64,000 bases of DNA from Brumimicrobium aurantiacum. Its GTDB lineage: Bacteria; Bacteroidota; Bacteroidia; Flavobacteriales_D; Crocinitomicaceae. This document shows positions 41,502 through 50,548 of this stretch, piece after piece (within the stretch, counting starts at the first letter, position 1; each line of letters opens with the position of its first letter). The stretch spans positions 1 to 64,000 of the forward strand of contig NZ_QURB01000002.1 in NCBI RefSeq assembly GCF_003402975.1. Direction: 5' to 3'. A program made the translations under genes and the position numbers. The notes beneath the pieces are model-generated. The model saw only the letters and a program-made list of their open reading frames with translations. It was not told the DNA's origin and ran no database searches.

Positions 41502-42938
41502 ATGAAATATTTTACAATTGTTTTTTTTCAAATACTGGCTTTTAGCTTATGGGCAAAGGTTGAAAATCAAGACGTTCCTTATGAAAGAAGAGATTCTGAT
41601 CATTTAAAAGAAGTTTTTACTGCTTGGGATGAAATTAAAGGCGAATATCTTTATGAAAGTATGGCTGCAATGGTAATGCGTGAACAACAACCAAAAAGAC
41701 CTTCAAACTTAAGTCAAACTCCATATGAATTAATGCAGTCAATGGACGATTATCGTGTCAAAAGGATTAGTCGAATAGCCTCCTCAGAATTGGATAATGA
41801 AAGAAACACAAGTAGAAATGATCAATACTATTGGGAAGAATGGTTAAATTATCTAAACTCTTCACAATGTGATATGAATAGCAATGGTAGTTCTAATGGT
41901 GATCCTCACATACGTACCTTTGATGGTGAAAGATACGATTTTCAAAATGCAGGAGATTATTTGTTGAGTGCATCAGATGATAATACCTTTATGATTCAAA
42001 CGCAGCAAGTAAGAAGTTCACCTAGTATTGCTATTAACGGAGCCGTAGCTATGAATATTAATGGTGATTTACTTACTTTCACTTCGGTAGGAAAAGACAG
42101 TGAGAAAAAAATGATTCACGTAAATGATCAAGAAATTCAAAATGAAAAATCTAACTTGGTTTTGCCACAAGGTGGAGTAGTTGAATATAAGAAAAATCAA
42201 TACTTAGTGAAGTGGCCAACAGGTGAACAATTAAGTATTTCAAAAAGAGATTTTAGTGATCAACAGCTATTTGATTTAAAACTATACATTCCTGAATGTA
42301 AAGAAAACTATTACGGATTATTAGGGAATAATGACGATGAAAAGAATGATATTGTTGCTTACGATCAAGAGACTGGAAAGGAATTGACCCGTGAAAAAGC
42401 ATCGAGAGAAAAAGTAGATGTTTTTGGAAGCAACAGAACAAACCCAGAAATATTGTCAGAAGCTTCAGCGGAATTGTTTTTTATCACACGTACATTTGGA
42501 AGTCAATTCCAATTAGATTCTACAAACTCTTTAATGAGGAATCAAATGACCAATATTCCAGACAGTATTCGTTATCCTAAAGAGGTTTTGACTTTGGCAC
42601 AGCTAGAAGATGATGAAATTGAAGAGGGATTGAGAAAGGCTAAAGAAGCAGGAGTAGCGGAAGAAGATTTGTTTGGAGCTGTTTACGATTATGGTCATCT
42701 TGGATTAGAACCTGTTGCTTTAAAAGATGTTTACGAAGCGCCAAAAACAACAGATAAAGGAACAGAGCCAAAGATAGATAATGAAAGAGAAGCCAAGGAT
42801 AAAAAAGGAAATTCTGAAATTAGAATTAACCCATCAGTTTTCATTGGTGTTGGAGGAAAAGTAAGTCCACCAAAAAGACGTCGTCCACCTTCAACTCCAA
42901 GACCTGGAGGAGTAAGAGGGGTTCCTGGTAAACGATAG
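41502..42938 (+). CDS. Secreted protein with VWD-like domain
   Basis: The start is placed at 41502, after the pckA terminator, where a signal peptide begins (MKYFTIVFFQILAFSLWA). The 478-residue product has a VWD-type domain (GDPHIRTFDGERYDFQNAGDYLLSA, about 127-151, then a beta region to about 265). It also has a helical charged region (about 330-400) and a basic Pro/Arg-rich C-terminus (PPKRRRPPSTPRPGG). VWD domains in bacteria occur in surface-binding proteins. No T9SS tail is recognised. Cell localisation is inferred. Confidence 0.7.
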   Translation: MKYFTIVFFQILAFSLWAKVENQDVPYERRDSDHLKEVFTAWDEIKGEYLYESMAAMVMREQQPKRPSNLSQTPYELMQSMDDYRVKRISRIASSELDNERNTSRNDQYYWEEWLNYLNSSQCDMNSNGSSNGDPHIRTFDGERYDFQNAGDYLLSASDDNTFMIQTQQVRSSPSIAINGAVAMNINGDLLTFTSVGKDSEKKMIHVNDQEIQNEKSNLVLPQGGVVEYKKNQYLVKWPTGEQLSISKRDFSDQQLFDLKLYIPECKENYYGLLGNNDDEKNDIVAYDQETGKELTREKASREKVDVFGSNRTNPEILSEASAELFFITRTFGSQFQLDSTNSLMRNQMTNIPDSIRYPKEVLTLAQLEDDEIEEGLRKAKEAGVAEEDLFGAVYDYGHLGLEPVALKDVYEAPKTTDKGTEPKIDNEREAKDKKGNSEIRINPSVFIGVGGKVSPPKRRRPPSTPRPGGVRGVPGKR

Positions 42939-42961
42939 TTAAATGAATAATTAATTTATAT

Positions 42962-43002
42962 TTGGACCCTAAAAGCTGAGGATTTGGCTTTTGGGGTTTT
43001 TT
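42962..43002 (+). terminator. Terminator after the VWD gene
   Basis: ACCCTAAAAGC faces GCTTTTGGGGTTTTTT, with G-U and mismatch tolerance, then a T-tract. It isolates the pigment cluster from the chromosome genes to the left. Confidence 0.65.
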
Positions 43003-43020
43003 ACTTTCAAGGACTTGTAT

Positions 43021-43575
43021 ATGGAGCATAAAATTCAATCAATTTCCACAGCAAATGGAAGGATTTATTTTTGGTTTGATGAAAATCTCATAAATTCTAA
43101 AAAGTATAAAGAGTTCAAGCAGAATGCAGAGCGAAAAGCTGTTTCCGAAATGTTGAAGGAGTTATATCCAGAGACGGAACTTTATCGCATAGAAAATGGA
43201 GCACCAGTGATAAAGAACTCTAGGTATGCTCATATATCAATTTCACATTATAAAGGATGGTTCTCTATTTTTCTGTCGAATGAATGTTGTGGAGTTGATA
43301 TCCAAGTTTTCAAACCTTCATTAGAAAAAGGGAAGCATTATTTTTTAAATTCTAATGAAGAAAATATGGATTTTTCCTTAGAAGAACTTCAATTGATTTG
43401 GTGTGCAAAAGAGGCGTTTTATAAGTTTAAACGAGGTGCAATAGAAGATCTGAAAAATGAAGTGTCTATTTTTAAAATAGACCATTTTGAGCATGAAATA
43501 TTCTTAAATCATACTGGAATTATTTACCGATTAAATTACCAACAAAATGAAAAACTTTTTCTTGTTTGGATTTAG
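43021..43575 (+). CDS. 4'-phosphopantetheinyl transferase (Sfp/AcpT superfamily)
   Basis: The start is 43021 (MEHKIQSIS) rather than 42991, which lies inside the terminator. The 184-residue product has the two conserved motifs: GVDIQVF (about 91-97, metal-binding Asp) and WCAKEAFYK (about 127-135). It loads the phosphopantetheine arm onto an acyl carrier protein, here most likely the ACP encoded at 52312. It is the first gene of the pigment cluster region. Confidence 0.88.
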   Translation: MEHKIQSISTANGRIYFWFDENLINSKKYKEFKQNAERKAVSEMLKELYPETELYRIENGAPVIKNSRYAHISISHYKGWFSIFLSNECCGVDIQVFKPSLEKGKHYFLNSNEENMDFSLEELQLIWCAKEAFYKFKRGAIEDLKNEVSIFKIDHFEHEIFLNHTGIIYRLNYQQNEKLFLVWI

Positions 43576-43599
43576 TTGAAGATATGAAAGCATAATAAA

Positions 43600-43628
43600 T
43601 TTGTAAGTCTAAAATTATTATATTTTTG
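43600..43628 (+). promoter_or_regulatory. Promoter of the darA-darB operon
   Basis: TTTG at 43600-43603 and TATTTTTG at 43621-43628 are 17 bases apart. It is 45 bases before the GTG start at 43674 and is the best promoter in the pigment cluster. Confidence 0.65.
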
Positions 43629-43673
43629 TGATTAAACATAAATGCCTGACTATTTATTAATTGATATTACTTC

Positions 43674-44582
43674 GTGAAAAAAAACATTTTAGTCATATAT
43701 TACTCTCAAACTGGACAGTTAAAAGATATTGTTTATAATTTGTTACAACCATTTGAAAGAGAGGATGATTTTAATGTAGATTACTATAATATTTGTCCTG
43801 AAAAACCATATGAATTTCCATGGAGTAATTCCGCTTTTTTTGATGTCTTTCCAGAATCCTTTCAACAAATTCCAACAGCTATTAAAGCACCGAATCAAGA
43901 TTTTTTAAGACAAGAATATGACTTAGTAATTTTAGCTTATCAAATCTGGTTTTTAACTCCATCAATTCCCATTAATTCATTTTTGAAAAGTGAGTATGCT
44001 TCACAAATTTTGAATGGAAGGAAAGTTGTAACTGTTATTGGGTGTAGAAATATGTGGGCTAAATCTCAGGAGAAAATGAGAAAGTTGATTGCTGAAGCTA
44101 AAGGGGAACTCGTTGGAAATGTTGCTTTTGTTGATCGTCACCTAAACCATATTAGTGTAATAACAATTGTGCATTGGATGATGGGAGGTAAGAAGAACCG
44201 TAAATTTGGAGTTTTTCCCAAACCAGGTGTTTCAGATGAAGACATAGATAATGCTTCACAATTTGGTGAGCTAATATTGTCATCCAGTAAATCCAATGAC
44301 TATACCACTTTACAAAAATCAATTATTGAAAAAGGAGGTGTGAATATCAAGTCATTTGTTATTTTAATGGATGAAAAAGCCAATAAAATGTTTAATATTT
44401 GGTCTAAGTTTGTTTTAAAGAATAAACAAAGTCGAAGGCTTAAGTTAAAATTTTTTAAAGTGTATTTAATCATTGCTATTTGGGTGTTGTCACCGATAGT
44501 CTATGTATTATTTCTAGTTACTTACTTATTTAGAATAAAGAGAATAAACGAGAAAAAAGTTTATTACTCAAAAGCAAATTAG
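43674..44582 (+). CDS. darA: DarA, flavodoxin-fold enzyme of dialkylresorcinol formation
   Basis: The 302-residue product starts at GTG and has an N-terminal flavodoxin-like pattern (ILVIYYSQTGQLKDIV, the FMN phosphate loop), then VVTVIGCRNMWAKSQEKMRKL and a C-terminal pair of hydrophobic helices (about 262-290). DarA works with DarB to make dialkylresorcinols; DarB forms a cyclohexanedione and DarA aromatises it. The gene lies 10 bases before darB, as in other flexirubin clusters. The C-terminal anchor suggests a membrane-associated enzyme. Confidence 0.8.
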   Translation: MKKNILVIYYSQTGQLKDIVYNLLQPFEREDDFNVDYYNICPEKPYEFPWSNSAFFDVFPESFQQIPTAIKAPNQDFLRQEYDLVILAYQIWFLTPSIPINSFLKSEYASQILNGRKVVTVIGCRNMWAKSQEKMRKLIAEAKGELVGNVAFVDRHLNHISVITIVHWMMGGKKNRKFGVFPKPGVSDEDIDNASQFGELILSSSKSNDYTTLQKSIIEKGGVNIKSFVILMDEKANKMFNIWSKFVLKNKQSRRLKLKFFKVYLIIAIWVLSPIVYVLFLVTYLFRIKRINEKKVYYSKAN

Positions 44583-44592
44583 CAAAATTAAT

Positions 44593-45732
44593 ATGAGCGA
44601 AGTATATATAACTAAAGCCTCTAAATATTTGCCTAACTCCCCAATATCCAATGATGAAATGGGAGAAGTTTTAGGTTTCTTTAATGGTTCGGAACGTGTT
44701 AAGAACATTGTTTTACGAAATAATGGAATACTTAATCGTTACTATGCAATTGATAAGAGTAAGAATATAACACATTCTAATGCGGAATTAACATACAAAG
44801 CAATTAAAGGGCTTTTAGATTCCGAATTTAAAATTGAAGATATTGAATTACTGTCTGTAGGAACTTCAACACCAGATCAACAGTTGCCTTCACATGCTGC
44901 CATGGTGCACGGTTTGATGAAAGGAAGTAATAGACTTGAAATTAACTCTGCTTCTGGTATTTGTACTTCTGGAATGAATGCTTTGAAATATGCATTCATG
45001 GCTATTAAATCTGGAATGGTGAATAATGCGGTTGCAGGTGGGAGTGAAAGGGTTTCTCCAATGCTATCATTGGGAAATTTTAATTATGAAATGGATACCG
45101 CTGCAAAAATTGAAGAAAACCCCGTTTTGGCTTTTGAAAAGGAGTTTCTTAGATGGATGCTATCTGATGGTTCGGGAACATTTTTATTGCAAAATAAACC
45201 CGATCCTCGCAATGAAGTTAACCTGAAAATAGAATGGATGGACGGACAATCATTTGCATCGGAGTTAGAAACATGTATGTATTCAGGAGCGGAAAAAGCT
45301 GAGAATGGTGATTTGATTTCATGGATGAACTTTTCATCGTCTGAATGGGCAGAACGTTCTATTTTTTCAATACGTCAAGATATTAAACTATTGGACGAAC
45401 AAATTATCAAGAACGGTGTTGAGAGCTTAAAGAATGTGCTGAATCGTCATGAATTTGAAGCTAGTGAAATAGATTATTTTCTACCTCATATTTCTTCTTT
45501 TTTCTTTAAAGAAAAATTAATGGAAGGTATAAGAGCAGAAGGATTAGATATTCCAGATGATAAATTATTTATTAACTTGGATCAAATTGGAAATGTTGGT
45601 TCAGCTTCAATTTATTTAATGTTGGAGGAATTAATGTATAGTAAACGTCTTGTAAAAGGAGATAAAATACTATTGTCTGTGCCAGAAAGCGGTCGATTCA
45701 ATTATGCGTATGCATTAATTTCTGTAGAGTAA
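44593..45732 (+). CDS. darB: DarB, ketosynthase of dialkylresorcinol formation (KAS III-like)
   Basis: The 379-residue product has the KAS III-type triad: Cys in INSASGICTSGMNAL (Cys near 124), His in FLPHISSFF (near 299) and Asn in QIGNVGSAS (near 334). DarB condenses two acyl precursors to a 1,3-cyclohexanedione that DarA turns into the resorcinol ring of flexirubins. It follows darA directly and starts a run of acyl-chain genes. All three catalytic residues are present. Confidence 0.85.
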   Translation: MSEVYITKASKYLPNSPISNDEMGEVLGFFNGSERVKNIVLRNNGILNRYYAIDKSKNITHSNAELTYKAIKGLLDSEFKIEDIELLSVGTSTPDQQLPSHAAMVHGLMKGSNRLEINSASGICTSGMNALKYAFMAIKSGMVNNAVAGGSERVSPMLSLGNFNYEMDTAAKIEENPVLAFEKEFLRWMLSDGSGTFLLQNKPDPRNEVNLKIEWMDGQSFASELETCMYSGAEKAENGDLISWMNFSSSEWAERSIFSIRQDIKLLDEQIIKNGVESLKNVLNRHEFEASEIDYFLPHISSFFFKEKLMEGIRAEGLDIPDDKLFINLDQIGNVGSASIYLMLEELMYSKRLVKGDKILLSVPESGRFNYAYALISVE

Positions 45733-45746
45733 AACTAAATATCGTT

Positions 45747-46175
45747 ATGGAATCTATTATATCAGAACATGAAATTCAAAATTTATTACCTCAAAAAGCT
45801 CCCTTTACTATGGTGAGTCATTTGTTGAGTTTTGATAGTGAGTCGATTAAAACTGGGTTAAACATTGAGGATCACAATATTTTTATTGAAGAAGGTTGTT
45901 TTAATGAATCTGGTATGATTGAGAATATTGCTCAATCTATAGCTTTACATATTGGTTATAGATATCAACTTTTAAATATTGAAGCTCCGCTTGGTTATAT
46001 TGGTGCAGTGAATAAAGTTCAGTTGTTTAAACGACCAAAAGTAAACTCAGAAATTGTAACTGTCGTAAATGTAATAAAGGAGTTTATGGGAGTAACTTTA
46101 GTTGAAGGGAAGGTGTTGTGTAATGATGAAATTATGTTGACAGCTTCAATGAAGACGGTATTGTCTGAAACCTAA
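45747..46175 (+). CDS. FabZ-like hotdog protein lacking the catalytic His
   Basis: The 142-residue product follows the FabZ/FabA fold (LPQKAPFTMVSHL, then SGMIENIAQSIALHIGY with the Glu, and IGAVNKVQLFKRPK). In active FabZ the first motif reads LPHRxPF; here the His is replaced by Gln, so this copy is probably not an active dehydratase by itself. A second FabZ-like gene with the His is 35 bases downstream. A heteromeric dehydratase pair is the likely meaning, as described for aryl polyene enzymes (ApeI:ApeP). Confidence 0.7.
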   Translation: MESIISEHEIQNLLPQKAPFTMVSHLLSFDSESIKTGLNIEDHNIFIEEGCFNESGMIENIAQSIALHIGYRYQLLNIEAPLGYIGAVNKVQLFKRPKVNSEIVTVVNVIKEFMGVTLVEGKVLCNDEIMLTASMKTVLSET

Positions 46176-46210
46176 AGCTACACAATTAGATATTTAATTA
46201 TCTTTGTAAG

Positions 46211-46651
46211 ATGAAACTACCTATGAGTATAAGAGAGTACCTTCCTCATCGTGAACCAATGTTAATGGTTGACACTATAGTTCGACTGGATTCTCAATTC
46301 ATAGAAACAACTTTTCAGATTAAGGATAGTAATATTTTTTTGGAGAATGAATATTTAAATGAGATCGGGATTATTGAAAATGCCGCACAAACTTCATCAG
46401 GAATTGTAGGCTGTCCTCATTTTGAATCAAATAAACATAAGGAAGGATATAAAATTCAGGGTTATATTTCAACAATAAAAAGTGTCAAAATACACAGTTT
46501 ACCACCTAAAAATTCAATTTTACAAACCAAAGGAGAGCTTTTAGGTATACATTCAATTGATGACATTTATAATTGTAATATGAAAAGTGAAACTTTCATT
46601 GATGATGAATTAGTCGCTCAATGTTTTTTCAATTTGATAATTAAAGCTTAA
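46211..46651 (+). CDS. FabZ-like 3-hydroxyacyl-ACP dehydratase
   Basis: The 146-residue product has the intact FabZ pair: His in YLPHREPMLMVD (about 10-21) and Glu in EIGIIENAAQTSSG. It should remove water from 3-hydroxyacyl-ACP during polyene chain extension. It is the active partner of the hotdog gene just upstream. The -7-like box TATCTTTG ends four bases before the ATG, as in bamD. Confidence 0.78.
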   Translation: MKLPMSIREYLPHREPMLMVDTIVRLDSQFIETTFQIKDSNIFLENEYLNEIGIIENAAQTSSGIVGCPHFESNKHKEGYKIQGYISTIKSVKIHSLPPKNSILQTKGELLGIHSIDDIYNCNMKSETFIDDELVAQCFFNLIIKA

Positions 46652-46702
46652 CTTTAGTATAACTACTTAAAGAGTTGTATAATTTAGACTAAATTATTTT
46701 TA

Positions 46703-47104
46703 ATGAGAAAAGATGATATTCCGCAAGATGACAGTAAGCTCTCTGATAAAAACATGAAAGAGTTGTGTTATGCTGTTGATAAAAATGGTAATTATACAAC
46801 TGGATTAAGTACAGGGTGGGAGGCAAAATCAATTGCTTTAGATTTAACGATAAAAAATTTAGACCAACAAATCGAAGAAGCCAAAAACGAAGTGCTTAAG
46901 GGTCAAAAAAGTCCAATTTACTATTTCATGATTCGTGAAAAAATGGATATTGGAATATTAGCTGGATATATGAGCAGACCAAAATGGATTATTAAAAGAC
47001 ATTTTAAGCCTCATGTTTTTGAAAAATTAAAAATATCTACCGTTAAAAAGTATGCAGATATCTTTTCGGTTGATGAAACTAAACTGACAAAATTTAATGA
47101 GTAA
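46703..47104 (+). CDS. Unknown protein, possible HTH, in the pigment cluster
   Basis: The 133-residue product is soluble and helical. Its C-terminal half (KMDIGILAGYMSRPKWIIKRH... KKYADIFSVDETKL) has the spacing of an XRE-like helix-turn-helix, but the N-terminal half has no known domain. It overlaps the BtrH-like gene by eight bases. A regulator of the cluster, or a scaffold for the neighbouring enzyme, is possible. Recognised only as a conserved-looking member of the cluster. Confidence 0.45.
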   Translation: MRKDDIPQDDSKLSDKNMKELCYAVDKNGNYTTGLSTGWEAKSIALDLTIKNLDQQIEEAKNEVLKGQKSPIYYFMIREKMDIGILAGYMSRPKWIIKRHFKPHVFEKLKISTVKKYADIFSVDETKLTKFNE

Positions 47105-48095
47105 TATTGATTTTTACCATCACCAATCAGCTCATTGTGAGAATGGTGTTGCTTCTAACATCTTTAAATTTAATGGCTTTGACCTTTCTGAACCGATGGT
47201 TTTCGGAATAGGATCAGGACTTTTTTATATTTACATTCCATTTTTAAAGGTAAATCAAGCGCCTGCAATTAGTTACCGTCCAATGCCAGGATTTATATTT
47301 TCAAGGGCCTCAAAACAATTAAATGTAAAAATAAAACGTGAACGATTTTCAAATGTCGATAAATCATTTGATGCTTTGGATCGTAATTTAGACAATGGAA
47401 TTGCCAGTGGTTTGCAAGTAGGTGTTTATCATTTACCTTATTTTCCAGATGAGTATAGATTTCATTTTAACGCCCATAATTTAGTTGTTTTCGGTAAACA
47501 GGGGAATGAGTATCTCATTAGTGATCCTGTTATGGAGACAACAACTACCTTAACGCGCAGTGAATTAGAAAAAGTTCGTTTTGCCAAAGGTGTATTTGCT
47601 CCAAAAGGTCATATGTATTACCCAGTTCAGTTTCCTAAAGAAATGGAGTTGGAATCAGCAATAATTAATGGGTTAAAGAAGACCTGTAAAGATATGCTTG
47701 CACCCGTTCCTTTTGTAGGTGCGAACGGTATAAAATATGTTGCAAAAAAAATACCCTATTGGGCCAATAAAGTAGGTACTAAAAAAACCAATCATTATTT
47801 GGCTCAAATTATTAGAATGCAAGAGGAAATAGGAACAGGAGGAGGAGGATTTAGATTTGTTTTCGCTGCTTTTCTTCAAGAAATAGCATCAATAATGAAT
47901 CGGTCTGAATGGCTTGAATTATCTCATAGAATGACGGCAATTGGCGATGACTGGAGAGATTTTGCATTAAAAGCTTCACGGATTTGTAAATCAAGAGATA
48001 ATGATGAAAATGCATATCAAAATATTTCTTCATTAATGCTAGAAATTTCAAAAAGTGAAAAGCAGTTTTTTAAGGATTTAAAAAAATCGATATAG
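47097..48095 (+). CDS. BtrH-like acyltransferase candidate
   Basis: The 332-residue product starts with the BtrH N-terminal pattern (SAHCENGVASNIF; Cys near 14) and has a possible His in NAHNLVVFG (about 127) and Asp in ISDPV (about 143), suggesting a Cys-His-Asp site. The C-terminal half (about 175-330) is helical. BtrH moves an acyl group from a carrier protein to an alcohol or amine in butirosin synthesis. In a flexirubin cluster it could esterify the aryl polyene from ACP to the dialkylresorcinol. That job is inference; the fold call is by pattern. Confidence 0.6.
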   Translation: MSNIDFYHHQSAHCENGVASNIFKFNGFDLSEPMVFGIGSGLFYIYIPFLKVNQAPAISYRPMPGFIFSRASKQLNVKIKRERFSNVDKSFDALDRNLDNGIASGLQVGVYHLPYFPDEYRFHFNAHNLVVFGKQGNEYLISDPVMETTTTLTRSELEKVRFAKGVFAPKGHMYYPVQFPKEMELESAIINGLKKTCKDMLAPVPFVGANGIKYVAKKIPYWANKVGTKKTNHYLAQIIRMQEEIGTGGGGFRFVFAAFLQEIASIMNRSEWLELSHRMTAIGDDWRDFALKASRICKSRDNDENAYQNISSLMLEISKSEKQFFKDLKKSI

Positions 48096-48099
48096 TTGA

Positions 48100-48840
48100 A
48101 TGAGTTATAGTATTGAGATAGATCAGCTAAGTTTAAGTTATAAAAACACCGATTTTAAGGCAATTAATAATTTAAGTTTAAAGGTAAAAAGAAATGAAGT
48201 GTTAGGTTTATTAGGGCCTAATGGAGCTGGAAAAACCACTTTAATTTCAATGCTAACAGGTTTACAAAGACCGGATAAAGGAAAAATTTTCATTGAAGGT
48301 TTGGAGACTTCAGCAAACATTCATGAGATTCAAAAAATTTTAGGAGTAGTACCCCAAGAATATGCATTGTATCCTAAATTAACAGCCAAAGAAAACCTTC
48401 AGTTCTTTGGAAGTATGTATGGTGTTGATAGGAAAATATTAAAGAAAAGAATCGATGAGGGAATCGAAAAGATGGGGCTCTCAAAGTTTTCCAACAAAAG
48501 AATTGATACTTTTTCTGGGGGAATGAAGAGAAGAATTAATTTGCTGGCGGGTGTATTACATGAACCGAAGTTAATTTTTCTTGATGAACCGACAGTAGGA
48601 GTGGATGTCCAATCTAAGCACGTAATTATTGAATTTTTAACTTCCTTGAATCAGGCTGGTACAACGATTGTTTACAGCTCACATTTGCTGCATGAAGCTC
48701 AGTCATTTTGTTCGCGAGTTGCAATTATAGACCATGGAGAAATTCAAGTAGAAGGAGCAACAAAAGATATTTTAGTAAGTGAAGGTAGGGTGAAGTCTTT
48801 GGAGGAGATATTTATTGAGAACACAAGTAATTCAAAGTAG
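48100..48840 (+). CDS. ABC transporter ATP-binding protein
   Basis: The 246-residue product has Walker A GPNGAGKTTL (about 39-48), signature FSGGMKRRINLLAG (about 139-152), Walker B LIFLDEPTVGVD (about 157-168) and the His-loop SSHLLHEA. It energises the permease encoded four bases downstream (ABC-2 type). In this cluster the pair probably moves pigment precursors or lipid across the inner membrane. Confidence 0.9.
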   Translation: MSYSIEIDQLSLSYKNTDFKAINNLSLKVKRNEVLGLLGPNGAGKTTLISMLTGLQRPDKGKIFIEGLETSANIHEIQKILGVVPQEYALYPKLTAKENLQFFGSMYGVDRKILKKRIDEGIEKMGLSKFSNKRIDTFSGGMKRRINLLAGVLHEPKLIFLDEPTVGVDVQSKHVIIEFLTSLNQAGTTIVYSSHLLHEAQSFCSRVAIIDHGEIQVEGATKDILVSEGRVKSLEEIFIENTSNSK

Positions 48841-48843
48841 GAA

Positions 48844-50124
48844 ATGAGTAAAGTTTTTAATGCTATTATAAAAGAATTGCGATTATTGCGTAAGGATCTC
48901 CTTGGTTTTGCAATTATTTTTCTAATGCCGGTAGTGCTAATAATTACCATTACATTTATTCAAAATAGTGTAGAAAATAATTCGAACAATGTCAAGTTGC
49001 CTATATTAATTGTAAATAATGATGAAGGTGAATTATCAAAAAAAATCATCAATAAACTTGTAGATGAGAACAATCTTAAACTTGTTACAGAATATAAAGG
49101 CAAAGCTTTAACCGAAGATACTGGAAGAAATTTAATAAAGTCAGGAGTTCAAAAGATATTAATTGTTATACCCAGTGACTTTTCTAATTATATTCATCAG
49201 CAAACAGATTATCATGTGAGTCAATTGTTGGCCGAAGTGATGCCTAATCCTTCCCAGTCTTCTCAAGTAGAAAAATCAACATCATCATTAAAAGAAGTTC
49301 AAATTCACTTTGATCCTGCGATAAGCAATAGCATTAAGTTGGATATTAAAAGAGCGATGGAAGGAATGGTGTCAGACCTTGAAGCAAAAGCACTTTATGA
49401 TACATTTGAAGAAGAATTTGAGGCGGATTTAAGTTTTTTAACCGAACAACAGTTAATTTCTTTTAAAGAAATTTCAGTTTCTATTCTTGATAAAAACTTG
49501 ACTCCAACACCTGTTCAGCACAATCTTCCTGCTTGGACTTTATTTGCCATATTTTTTATTATTCTTCCTTTGTCTATCAATATCGTAAAGGAGAAAAATC
49601 AAGGTACATTTATTCGATTACAGGCTTTACCAGTTTCGTCATTAACATTAATGACGAGTAAAATTATCGTTTACTTATTGGTTTGTATGGTTCAGTTTTA
49701 TCTTATGCTTTTGGTGAGTATTTTCCTCTTTCCAGTTTTAGGATTGCCAGCATTGATCGTTGAAGGTAAATTGATAGGATTAACTGTAATGGCCTTATTT
49801 TCGAGTTTAGCAGCAATCGGATATGGAGTTTTAATTGGAACTTTTGCCAAAACCCATGAACAAGCTGCACCATTTGGAGCAACTTCAGTTGTAATCTTAG
49901 CGGCCATTGGAGGACTTTGGTTTCCTGTTTTTGCAATGCCAGAAACAATGCGGATGATTGCTAAGGTTTCACCAATGAACTGGGGATTAGAGGGGTTTTA
50001 TAACGTTTTACTTCGTGATGCAAATTTTATTTCCCTTGCACCATACTTGTCGCTACTATTGGTATTCTTTATAATTAACATTACTATTGCAGTTATATAT
50101 GAGAAAAAGATCAACCAATTATAA
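48844..50124 (+). CDS. ABC-2 type transporter permease
   Basis: The 426-residue product has one N-terminal membrane segment (about 21-41), a large soluble region (about 45-225), then five C-terminal segments (about 230-250, 270-300, 310-330, 345-365, 400-420), the ABC2-type arrangement. The soluble domain is typical of the YhgE/ABC-2 N-terminal region. It overlaps the thioesterase gene start by 38 bases, depending on the start chosen. Confidence 0.85.
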   Translation: MSKVFNAIIKELRLLRKDLLGFAIIFLMPVVLIITITFIQNSVENNSNNVKLPILIVNNDEGELSKKIINKLVDENNLKLVTEYKGKALTEDTGRNLIKSGVQKILIVIPSDFSNYIHQQTDYHVSQLLAEVMPNPSQSSQVEKSTSSLKEVQIHFDPAISNSIKLDIKRAMEGMVSDLEAKALYDTFEEEFEADLSFLTEQQLISFKEISVSILDKNLTPTPVQHNLPAWTLFAIFFIILPLSINIVKEKNQGTFIRLQALPVSSLTLMTSKIIVYLLVCMVQFYLMLLVSIFLFPVLGLPALIVEGKLIGLTVMALFSSLAAIGYGVLIGTFAKTHEQAAPFGATSVVILAAIGGLWFPVFAMPETMRMIAKVSPMNWGLEGFYNVLLRDANFISLAPYLSLLLVFFIINITIAVIYEKKINQL

Positions 50125-50548
50125 AAAAATAGATCATTTAACAACAACGTTTTCTGCTCGTGTAAAGTTTAATGAAGCTGATCCTCTGGGAATCGTATGG
50201 CATGGAAATTATGTTTCCTATTTTGAAGAAGGAAGAGAGGCCTTTGGAAGAGAACATGGAATCACCTATTTAGATATCAATAATCATGGCTTTAGTATTC
50301 CTATCGTTAGAATGGAGTGCGATAATAAGTTTCCTTTGAAATATGGCGATACTTATACCATCAAAACACATGTGCTAGATTGTCCAGCTGCAAAAATTAT
50401 TCATACTTATGAAATTTATAATCAAGATGGCGTGCTCGCATGTGAAGGGAAAACAATACAAGTTTTTGTAAATAAAGAAGGAGCCTTGTCATTGACATTG
50501 CCTAAGTTTTACGAAGAGTGGAAAAATAAAGTTAATTTTAAATCATGA
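50087..50548 (+). CDS. 4HBT-family acyl thioesterase
   Basis: The product (153 residues from the first ATG; a start at 50099 is equally possible) has the hotdog thioesterase motif FNEADPLGIVWHGNYVSYFEEGREAFGR, with the catalytic Asp and the HGNYVSYFE block, then PLKYGDTYTI. It would release or edit acyl chains on ACP or CoA in the pigment pathway. Both starts lie inside the upstream permease gene. Confidence 0.78.
   Translation: MQLYMRKRSTNYKKIDHLTTTFSARVKFNEADPLGIVWHGNYVSYFEEGREAFGREHGITYLDINNHGFSIPIVRMECDNKFPLKYGDTYTIKTHVLDCPAAKIIHTYEIYNQDGVLACEGKTIQVFVNKEGALSLTLPKFYEEWKNKVNFKS

Noticed and set aside
42991-43020. Upstream start for the phosphopantetheinyl transferase
   Set aside because: It overlaps the terminator at 42962-43002; the ATG at 43021 fits better.
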